Shown here one piece after another: positions 1 to 12,000 of a stretch of DNA of 25,958 nucleotides; within the stretch, counting starts at the first letter, position 1; each line of letters opens with the position of its first letter. A program made the position numbers and the translations under genes. The DNA comes from a virus, in IMG/VR virus record IMGVR_UViG_3300020394_000844, positions 1-25,958 of that record. One strand, 5' to 3'. The notes beneath the pieces were generated by a model, which was not told where the DNA came from, searched no databases, and worked only from the letters and a program-made list of their open reading frames with translations.

Positions 1-3000
1 ATACATATCAAAGTGGAATTTCAGTTTGTGAGTCTTGCTTACATCAGAGGTACACAAGAAACTTGTTGTTTCTGGATCTGGTCCGCTGTTATGATACAAG
101 TAATAGTCCACGCACTCATATGGTGGAACAGGAGTTAGTGATGTATCTTTAATTGTTGCTGAAACAGAGTTTGGTAATCCTGCACTAGCACCGTTGCTGT
201 CTGCACCTGCCAGTGTTATAGTCATTGCTTCATTGCCTTCTGTAGTTACATCAGCAATAGCGGCTATGAATTTTTTATCAGATACAAATACATTTCCGCC
301 TTGGTCAGACATTGTGAATGTCATTTGTAAATTACTGTTTAGGTCACTACCTGCTGTAAAGTCGCTTCTTGTAATACCTGAGCCACTCACAGTTGCAACA
401 ACAGTTGCACCATCTGTTAAGTGTTCACCAGTAACTTGTAATTCTACAGTACCACCATTTTCATTTAGTGTATTTTTACTTATAGTAATATTGTTATATG
501 TTGGCACTGGATCTAAACTTGTATCGTTTATTGTTAATGTAGCCTTTCTTTTTCCAGTTGGGTTATTGGCATCATCAAATTCTGCTAATGTAAAGATTAA
601 TGTTTCTGCACCTTCTGTAGTTGCATCAGCAGTAAAGTTTATAGTTTTGGTGGCTTTTTGATTATTAATTGTCATTACAAAACTGCTTGTTGTTCCTAAA
701 TCACTGTCTGCCAAACTTGCACTACCACTTACGTTTACTGTGACTTTTGTTCCGTCCTCCACATGTTGGTCTGTTCGAACTGTGTAAACTGTAGAAGCAC
801 CTTCATTAACTGATGATGAACTAAACTGAGCACTAGTGTATCCACCATATGGTTTCGTACATTCTGCTACCCCTCTGTGTTCTTCTATATAGATACCATT
901 TGAAGCCGCATACTCACAGCCTGAATCATTGCCTGCATTGTGTAAATGTGTTTGACATTGATACTTTATGTGTTGTATTCCTTCTGGATTTCTGCCATTT
1001 TCATCTAATACACATTCTCTGGAAATTTCTAAAAAGTCGTGTTCGTGTCGTATTAATGTTGTACAATCTGCGTCAGCATGTTCTATTTTTAAATACGGAT
1101 CTTTTCTATTTGCACTTGTTCCCATAGAGAACGAAGATCCTGCTCCACCACCTGGGTATGTTTGATTAGGACCAAAGCCTGGAGTATAATCTTTGTTGAA
1201 TAAGGCAAATTTTGCTTTAAGTTGTGGGTCTGGTTTTTTGGAACCTGTATCTGTTAGTCCTGTTAATCCATAATCTTTGTATGTACCATCTAATTGTCCG
1301 GTCATTCCGTTTGATGATATTCTGGTTCCTGTTGTTGCCCAAATTGTGCCATTGTCACCATGTATAGTGCCGTCACTCATCATTGTGTATTCTACATCGC
1401 CTTGTGTCCATTTGTGACCTGATGGAATACTCTCCCATTCTCCTGTTTCATAGTTGTAAACCATTTCAGAGGAACCATATGATTGGTCACCTGGACCATA
1501 TTCTATGCCACTTCCTGTATTTCTAGGTCCTCCTACTGAGTAACCACCTGCCGCATCATATTGAGTACCTTGTGCCTCTACATAGTATTGTGCTTGTGGT
1601 TTTACAATTTCTTGCTGATGAGGTAAAATATATTGTGCTTGGAAATCCATTTGAGCCAATAATGCCTGAGCCGCAATTTGTTGTGGTGTAAGTGTAGGCT
1701 TTGGTGGTTCTTCAACTACCTTTTGTGGAGGACACACAATAATAGGAGGTTCAACAATTTGTTCTTGAGCCTGTCTAGCGGCTTCCAAATCTGCTCTCTG
1801 CTGATCCATTCCTTGTTGCATCTGTATCGCCGCATTATGGTCTCTTATAGCCTGATCCATTTGCATTTTTGCTAAGTCCGGACCATGATGTGCCATGTTA
1901 GTTGTGCCGTCAAATGGATTGTAAATCTGTGTACCTTTAAATAACGGAAATGCATCAAAACCTGGATATGACGTAGAACCTGTATCCATAATGTTATAAT
2001 TCATATTCAAACCAACATCAATGTATGGTATATCTATACTGAATGAACCTTTGCTTGATATCATACCTGCTTTAGTGTGCATTTGGTCAGCAATATCATT
2101 CAAGTACTGCTCTACACTATGGAAAGGGAAAGCATTAGTAACAACATTTGCATTATTAAGTTGTATATTACCTAAGTGATTAGCAACAAAGAATGGAGTC
2201 CAATCTACATTTCCTGTAACACCTGGTGCTTCTGTACCATATATTTCATAATCAAATCTTGATAGGTATGTATATCCACCTGTAGTATATGGATGTGCAA
2301 ATGCAGGAAAGTCAACGACCACTGTGTTTGCTGTTGGTATATCAACAACCTTCATTGTGTCGTTATAGTAATCTGGGTTCATCATATATACTTGAACATT
2401 ACTACCCAATAGTTTGTCTGATCCATCTATAGCAAATGAGTGATCCTCTCTTGTTGTAATCACGGTGTTCGCTGACATGAATGTTGCGTCTTGGAATGTT
2501 GTACGATAAATTTTTATATCATCGCCTTCTGTTATTGTTACATTATTGTCTACTGTGAAAACTGTATTACCAATTATATTTGCAATTTTTGTGTTTGTTG
2601 GTATTCCTGTACCTTCTACTTGCATTCCAGGAGCGATTGTGTTCGTGTCTTGGTCAACTGTTATTGTAACATTGCTACTTACATTTGCAGATACTCTGTA
2701 TGTTTGTTTAGGCTCTTCAAACTTTGTTTGCATAGTTGTGAAAGTATTTGCACTTGCATTCGATGTTACTCTTAATGTTCTTGTAAATGAATCATAAATT
2801 CCACCAGCATTAATTTTTACTTTCTCACCTACAGGGAAACTTGACAAGTCTGCATCAACTGAAAATTCTGTTCCTTCATTTATTGTGTAAGAAAGATTTG
2901 CTTCAGTTAAATCACCACCTGTGTAAGTTCCTGGTTCAATGTCAAACACAATAACTTCTTTTGTTACTTCAGGTCCATCTAATTGTGGTATTTCATATTG

Positions 3001-6000
3001 TGCCCTTGTAAAGTGTACAGTAGAATTCATGTCTAATGTAACAGGCTCTGCTAACACTACATTTGCAACTTTACCATCACCATCATGTCTGAATTTTAAT
3101 GCTTCATCGCTTCTAATTTCTATGCCATTTGCTAAAACAATTTTAAATGTACTAAAGTCATCGTTTACGATTGTTGTACCTTCTGGTGAACCTGATGGTG
3201 GAGTTAGTATGTTAGTTTTTGATTGTATGTTTTCTGACAATGTAATGTTTGATCCTGAAATACTTGCAACTGTGATGTTTGAAGAAGGATCTATAACACC
3301 TGAAACTAATACTTTATCTCCTACACTAATACCATCTGTGTTTGAAATTGTGATAACATTTGCTGTTGCATTAGCATCTCTAATAATCCTAACAGGCTCA
3401 CTACCAACATTGCTTAGGTCAAATGCTACTTGTTTTACTTCTACTGGATCTATAGAGTCCTCTGTCCACATGTACATACCTGGTGTAACAGGTGTCAATA
3501 TATTATTTTCTATTGCAGTAGAATCTACTACTGGAACAAGTGTATTATTAGATACAGCACTTTCAACTGTTTTAATTATAGGTGCAGTAACATTTGCAAA
3601 TACTCCTGTGGCAGATGTTAATTGGTCAACTGTGGTAACTTCTCTTCTTACATTATCTACAATAAATGAGTTACCATTTAATTCTGTTCCAGATGTATCT
3701 ATGAACTTAACACTAAGTCCAGGCTGTAAATGTTCTCCTAATGGAAAACTTCCTCCCTTAGTTGACATTTCATTTGGTACTGCTGTAATTTTTATTTTTG
3801 TATTTGCATGTGAAAGTGTAGCACTATCAGTGATAACATTCAATGCTGTATTAGTTCCAAAACGTGCAGATTCTAAAAAGAATGTGTTGTCAGTTCTGCT
3901 ATCTTTGATTGTAAATTCTGTGCCTGCAGAGCCACCTAAATTATTTACGTTGAATACAACATTATCACCTTCTCTAAATTCGTGCCCTTTAGCAACAACT
4001 TGTACTGCATAATCTACATTGGCATTTGCTTCTCTGTTTTTACCAAAGTTTATAAATGATAATGTAGATTTAGGAATTATAGATGTCATTCCATTCAATA
4101 CTGTTGCATTTGCATATAATGAAACTTTACCTTCAGGTTTTATTCTAGCAACTTGGAAAACATTTGCATTTAGGTTTGAACCTCCTGAGTCTGCAAACTT
4201 TAAGTAGTCTCCAAGTTGTACACCTTCTATTTCTCCGCTACCAATATCAAATGTTAATCTATTATTGAATACAATTTGTGTGTTTGGATCTGCTTCTACA
4301 CTTCTTGCTATAGAAATATTTGAAGTTGCTGTAATAACATTTGCTCTTGCAAATTGTGTTGCATTTTGTATAGCAACTGGTGTTGCACTTATAATATTAC
4401 CACTTAGTTGTGGTACAATACTTTTAATACTTTTTACGTCAGGTACTGTATGAGTAATGTTACCCATTTCAACAAATGATTCTGCAACCTTTTCCTCACT
4501 TACGAATCTTGTAACTGGGTGGTCAACTTCTAATTGGTCTGTAACATAAACTGGATTACCTTCTACTGTTTGTAATTCTTTGTGATAAGGATCTAGTATA
4601 TATTTTCCTTTTAGTGCTAATACATAATCATACCATTTTGTATGGTCGTAATCTGCACTAGTATTTGATAATTCGTTACCATCTAAAATCACATTGGACA
4701 AACTATTATCTGTCCATAGGAATGTTGTGCCTTTACCCTCATCGTATTCTATATAAGAAACATTTGAACTAGTGTTAGACAATCTGTAAACATCAAACTC
4801 TTCATGTTCACCTTTAGCAAAGTGAACTACGTTGCCTTCTTTTGGTAGTTGTGTTGCACTATCTAGTTGTGTAACATCAAATAAATTTTCAAAATCGTAA
4901 ATGTCAAATGCTTGATATTGAACATTATACCTGGACACATAACCTGCATTAGGCAATGTGTTGTATTTAGAATCTACTATACCCAAATAACTAACACTTG
5001 ACGTTGTGGGCCATAGTCCTTTTTCTGCCATGTCTGTTGGTCTTACTGGTAACCTTTCTGCATCGTCAACGTCAATTAATAATGTGGCGTCACCTTTAGC
5101 ATCTGGATAAATTTCAAATGTTCTCATTTGTTCCAACTTAGCCGCTAAGGCATCGTTGGCTTGTACTTTGATGTTCATTGAACTTCCAGGCAAGTCACCT
5201 TGATAAGTGTCTTCTAAGTCTATTGTGCCTCTTTCTATAATTTCAATTTTTGAATTAGGCTGTATAGGTGCGTTGGGTAAAGCACCAACATCTAAAAAGT
5301 TAATTGTAGATGTATTTGCTGAAGCATTACTTGTTATAGTAAACAATGCTTCTTCGTTTGTCTCTGGTAATTTTACTCCATTTATTTCAACATCAATGTG
5401 AGGGTAACTACCGTTTATAATTGTTAAGTTGTCTGCCGCAATAGCATCTGTTGTTGATTCGCCATCTGATACATCTATTGGAGTAAATGTGTATGACTGT
5501 GATACATTTCCTGATAATAAAGAATTAACTGGTATAGTTGTTCTACTACCTGCATCAAATACCCAATCAGTGCCTCCTGTTGTAGCATTTCCATCTACAG
5601 TAACAATCACATCGTTTTGTGCTGTACTGTTTGCAGTTTCAAAACTGTAACGTTGTCTAGGTTGATAACGTTTGCTTTCTATGTTTAAAACATTTGCTAA
5701 TGTATTACCAGCACCTGATTCTGCAAGTGTGAAATCGTCACCTTTAATTGTGAGATAGAAACTTTCAACATTTCCTGCTATTGTTCTAACAGATGATGCA
5801 ACAATATTTGCATTTACACCTGCTGTAGTATTAATTGCTGTCACAACATCTTCAGTTGTGGACACATTACTTAAATCAATTTCAGTATTTGTATTTGCAC
5901 TGAAGTGGTCTGTAATTAAAATATTACTTGCACTTGCTAATGCACTAACATTTACATTTGAAGTAGATACTGCATATGGTTTTAAGAACTGTGTTGTAAT

Positions 6001-9000
6001 ATTCGCTGTTAATAACTGAGCGGCAATAACTGTCACTGACGGATTAATTGTGTAACCATATCCTGGTTCAGTAACTGTTACATCTGAAATTCTACCATCA
6101 GCACCAATGTTCACAGTTGCCTGTGCTGTAGTACCTCCGCCATATTCAAAACTTCCTGGAATCTCCGCAGGTGGTGGTTCAATTTCTAAGAAAGGTCTTT
6201 GATAGAATTTAGTTGTTCTATCTAAAACTTCAACTTCTTTAACTTTACTTACTGTGTCTTCTGGATATGCAATTTGTATTAATTGTCTTTCATTTGTAAT
6301 TTCTGAATCAGTAATCTTCATGTCAATTGTTTGGAAATTATCTACATCACCAAAATCACCTGACTTAAGAGCCCATTCATCATATACATTAACACTACCT
6401 GGTACTAAAACTTTTTCACTGTTCAACAATACTTCTAAACTGTTCTTAGTACCTTTACTTCTTATCATACCAACATAAAAATCATATTGGTCATCTTGCG
6501 TTAATTCAAATTCTCTTAAATATTTTCTTTCATTATAACCATACTGTCTTCTACTTGCTTCATAAACTTGTTTTTCTACAGGCACATGTCCAATTTCATT
6601 GTATTTGCCCATATCGCCTGCAAGTGTATCAAAGTTTGGCTTCAAGCCATCTGTTGTAATAACATAACCTTCGGCTGTTAATGTTCCGTTCCAATTCTTT
6701 GTTCTTTTACCTTTAATTTTTAATCTTCTTTGTCTTTGGTTTAGAACATCATTGTAAATTGTGTCGCCAAATATTGTTTTATTAGAAACTGTCATTGCAT
6801 GTTCAATTTCATTTGTGTACAATATTAAGCCATAAATTTGTTTGCCTTCAGGAGGTCTTATTTCTAAATTCTGTCCGTCTCTTATAATCTCGCATTCTGT
6901 GGCTTTAATATTTTTGCCTTCTTCATCAAGTATGCTGTATTGACTTTGGTCAACATCTATAATTTTGCTTACTCTTCCCATTTTAGATGAGAACTTAATA
7001 CCACCAGCCGCTGGACTTAAATTAATTGTGTTACCTGGACTCCAATTACCAATACTCCAGAACAACATTTGTCTACCACTGTACAACCAGTCATTGACAT
7101 CATTTATTTCTGAATTAAATTCACCAAAATCATATCCCATACTTGATTGTTTTCTTCCTAAACTTATTAGGAAGTCAAATAATTCGTTCACTGTATCATA
7201 AACTGTGCCGTATTCAACTTTTAAAGTTTTGCCTGTACCATCTAAATACAATGTTGCTTCTGCGGCATTAACCATAGGCAATGAAGACAGTCTTTGCCAT
7301 GTAGTTGTATCTGTTACACTTACACCTTTACCTGCAAATTTTAATGCTTGGAAAAAATTAAATCCTGATTTTACTATTGTGCCTTGTTGATAATTTGCTG
7401 TATTATCAAAGTTGGCATAGTCAGCCGGTTCACCACCAACACTTACTTCTGTTAGTCTGCCATTTACTTTATTACTTTCTTCAATTTCAAAAAATCTTTT
7501 TACACTATTATAACCTTCAACTTTATATTTTTTATCTTCAGTTAAAGTAATTAATACACCTGTGAAATCGTTTGTTGTGCTATAAGGTCCAACATGTACA
7601 TCTACTTGAATATCTTCTTGTGGAAGAATTAAACTTGAACTATTACCTGTTGAACTATAACTGTCACTGAATACAGTCATTGTGTCTTTATCTACATAAC
7701 CACCAAACTTGTGTCCAAGTTTACTGTTTACACTTCTAAACGGTCTTACAAATTCACCAGTAGTGTTAAGTCCTTGAAATCTTAAGAAACAATCTATAAA
7801 TTGTGTATAACCAACAGTATATGTGGTTACATCATTGCCATTTACTTCGCCATGTATTTTAACATTTTTGCTTTTTAATCTTCTGCCAGTATCTTTATCA
7901 AGTAAATGGTTGGTGTTTGCTGAACTTCGAACAATTTTTCTAGGATCAGCAAACACACTGGCAAACTTACCTGGCTTGGCAAGTAAAAGGGATTGAACTA
8001 CAGCAAAAGGATATCCTTCTGATATTTTCCATGCATTTTCTACAGGAGCACCGTCGCTGTATTTCCAATCTTTATTCGTTAGTGAACTGTTAGCACTATA
8101 TGTAGTTGTTAATGTGCTTGTTAAATTATATGTTGCAGTACCAGTATCTAAAGTAGTTGTGCCTGTTGCATTTGTAGTTACGTCTACTGGTGTATCAGCA
8201 AAACTAGGTCCTACAGTATATGGATATGCTGGTGTTTGGTCAGCATTTATTGTTGCTACATAGTAATAAGTTCCATTTGGGAATTCAGGTGTTGGACCAT
8301 AACGACCATTGTATTGGTCAAGTCCATGTGAGTTTGAAGAATATTCATAATCTTCTATAAATTCACCTGTGGGCAAACCACCCGGGCCAGTTGCTATTGT
8401 GTCTCTGTTTACAGTTTTTAAACTATAACCACTTTCTATTCTTACTATATTGGTTAAGACATTTCCTCTATCCTCATATCCATAAGGACCATAAATTGGA
8501 AATCCATCCAATGCCCAACCTATGATTGGTGAATGTTCTGTTGATGAATATCCTGTTGCTCCTGTAACATTTGCACTAGGTTGCACATAACCGTAAATAT
8601 TATTACTGTCAGGAGCACCACCTTTACTATCTCTGCTTACTTCGTTCCTGTATAGTGCATTGTAGTGCCAACTAGTGCTATCACTGTGAGTGATACCTGT
8701 GTTAGCATTTGTTATCAATGCTCCGTTTACTGCAATACCTTTTACACTACTACCTGTGGTAGTTGCATTTGCATAAGAAGAATTTGCAGGATTGTATTGT
8801 GCAGGTTTTAAAGATACCTTGTACTTTAATTCTTTATCTTCTATAAAATTGGTATTATCTGTTGTTGGAAAAGTACCTGTGGTATGATTGATAATGTTAT
8901 TAGTTGTAATATTAATATTAGAACCAACTTCACTAACAGATAAACCATCAGTTATTATAAATGTGTTTGCACTTGCTGATGCAGTACCACTAGTTGTTTC

Positions 9001-12000
9001 TACCCAAGTAATTGTTTTTGTAGTTGATGATGTGCTAATAATATTTGCTGGTGCAAGTAAATTACCACTTGCATCTACTGGTATTTCAAATTTTAATCCT
9101 ATTCTTCTGTAAGGATTATTTTCTTTATATCTATCATTTGTAACATTTTCTCTGTTACCTTGTCTAATAATACCTTCTTCTAAATCTTTCCACATTGCTT
9201 TGTTGGTTGGGTAACTGTAATCTGTACCGTATTGTGTTTCCCACCAACTTGGCTTTCTAACAAACCCAAGCATTTCCCAAGGATGTGTATGTGGTCTCTC
9301 CGTGTCATAGCACGATTCATATATACCTCTCCAATGAGCAGGCTTTTCTGTTCCGTAATTGTAATTCCATGTAAATAGATTATCTGCTTGATAAAATTCA
9401 TTCTTTACAAAATCTACTTCATTTCTTGTTATATAGAAATTAAAATTATTTCTTAACAATCCATAAAACTCATCTCTACTTCTGCCTGTATTTCTAAATC
9501 TACCAGGTCTTATGTCTGTAACGTTTAAGTCAGGTAAACTGTCATTATTTCTAAATTGTTGTAATGTGCTGTTATACACACGTTTTTCAAATTCTAATAA
9601 AATATAATCATGTACGTCGCCCACTGCAACACTTTTACTTCCGTCATGTCCTCTTACCATTTGTATTGGTTCTACAAATGATGTGTCATTTATTATTTCT
9701 GGATAATAAAGTGGATACAATCCCAATACACTAGGTGTAGGCGGAGTCTGTGTACTTTCTCTGTTAGTATCGTACAGTCTAACTTTTATTGTGTTACCCA
9801 ATGTTAAAACATAACTTGGATCGAATGTAATTGTTACTACACCATTTGCACTTGATATACTATAGTCAACATCGACACACAATAATTTTTCTATGTTGTT
9901 TGCATCATGGTCATAAACAAAAATTGTATTTTCTACTTTATCTAAATCTAAATAGTTTGTTAATGTATATTCTTTTTTCAATACATTGTTAATAACAATT
10001 TTTTCTTCTATATACTGGTCTCCAAATGCCGCCATAAAGGTATCATTGAAAACATTTTTTCCTTGATTAAATGCAATAACATTTTCTAGCACAAGTTCCA
10101 ACATCTCTCCATAAGACATATTGGAATAATCATTGTTATCTACAAATTTTACAATTTCTTTTTTTAATCTGTTTTTATATTTTACATATTCTTCTGCACA
10201 AAAATCTATACTGTCTTTGATATTAAATTTATCGTTGCTAAACAAGAATGCAGATAATTGTAAATCATCATCTGATTGAATCAATGTGTCGGCATATTTT
10301 AAATCTTTTGAAATATTATCAAAGTTATTACCACCTAAAGGATCGCCTGTAATGTCTTCTTGATTTTCTACAAAGTTTTTAAAATGCTCTAAATATTCAG
10401 GCTGAGATACAGTTAGTAAATCAACATTGTCTAAATTACTGTGCCAACTTTTTGCAACATTATATCTTCCATTTGTTTTTGAACTTTCTACAAAACCTGT
10501 AACAGTCTCAGTAAATATATCTATAATATCTAATTTACTAAATGTAAACGAAGCAAATTTAATTGCAACTTGACTTGCATCATAACTAAAGTCAGTTTTG
10601 CGTACACCATTTACATAAACTCTAATACTTTTTTCTACTAGTCCTAATTCGTTACTATCACTATTTTTCGGAACTGCTGATATGTGAAAGAGAGTTTTTT
10701 CATTTGATACGTCTGCATCTTTTATAACATATCTGTCTTCAACTTTTTGCTTTAAATCTTCCTTTAATGGACGCCATGCTGTATCAAATGTAATGTCTCC
10801 ATTTTGTTCTATTTTTTTGTAATACAAATATCCTTGTATTTGAGATTTTGCAGTTCCACCAAAAGGAACGTATGAATAAAAATAATCATCAATATAGTTT
10901 GTAAAAGATATTTCACTAAAATTATTAAAGTTTTTATATTCTAAAGGAAATCCTAACACAGGATCTTCAGTTGTATTTGTTGTTGCTTTTGTATAACCAA
11001 AGATTTCATTACCTACAAATGTACTGCTAGGATATGTACTATCATTATCTAATGCTACTTTATTTTTATCATAAAGGTTAAATTTAATTGGTGTGTTTAT
11101 TTTAGATTTTTGTTGTCCTTTTTTCCAATCTATACCTGACCAGTAATATTCTATACCTGTGTATCTTGCACCAAATTTTACTGTTATAACATCACCAACT
11201 GCCGCAGTATAAGGAACAAAGTTTGAATCACCGTCAACTGCTCCAGCAGGATTATTATCAGCAGGTTTTCTAGTTAATGTTACGTTTTCACTTCCGTCTG
11301 TTCCAATCAAGTAAACATGTTGTGCAACATTTGTTTCTTCTCCTGGGAACATTATAAAGTTACCTACTTGTAAAGTAACATCATCTATTGTGGAACCGTT
11401 AGGTCTGCCTAGTACTTCTGATTTGTTCGAACCTTCAGCACTTATTTCTACAGCAAATTTTCCTAAAGTACCAAAGTTATATAATTCTATATCTCTGTCG
11501 AATTCAATAATAGGTCTAATAGCACGTTTGTCTTTTGCAGGTAATTGGTCACCAACATCTAAAAAGTTTTGTTTGTGATGCCAAAAGTTAATTCTACTCC
11601 ATACATTATTGTCTTTAGATGCACGTTGCATAACAATGTAGTCTGTATTTTCTTGAGTATTATCACTATCATATGGCATAGTATCAAATGCTCCTACACC
11701 ACCTGCTACATATCTTAAGAAAGAACCTACTGGTGCAACATAACCGTCCCAAAGTTTCTGTCTTGTTGTAGCATCTACTTGGTCTTCTGTATAATCAGGT
11801 GTGGGCCATGTGCCGTCTGTTGAAATATAATTTGTAACACCTACTAGACCACCACTTAAAAATTTAGTATCATTTATTAGTGTATCGTTATTAGGATCTA
11901 TAATTGTTTGGTCATACGGAATATAGTCTTCAGTACTGAAAACTGTAGCAAAGTTTTGTTCTTTATTATGCAGTATAATTCCTTCACCGACACCTTCTAC

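Noticed and set aside
194-661. Hydrophobic 155-codon plus-strand frame
   Set aside because: It is the shadow of the two Ig/Calx-beta-like modules on the minus strand, with no ribosome site.
2939-4012. A 357-codon open frame on the plus strand
   Set aside because: It lies entirely opposite the giant minus-strand gene. Its Ser/Thr/Val-rich translation is what the complement of that gene's repetitive sequence gives, with no motif and no ribosome site.
9180-9401. A 73-codon minus-strand frame in another phase inside the giant gene
   Set aside because: It overlaps the conserved RPHTHPWEMLGF region of the giant protein in a different frame and has no supporting signal.
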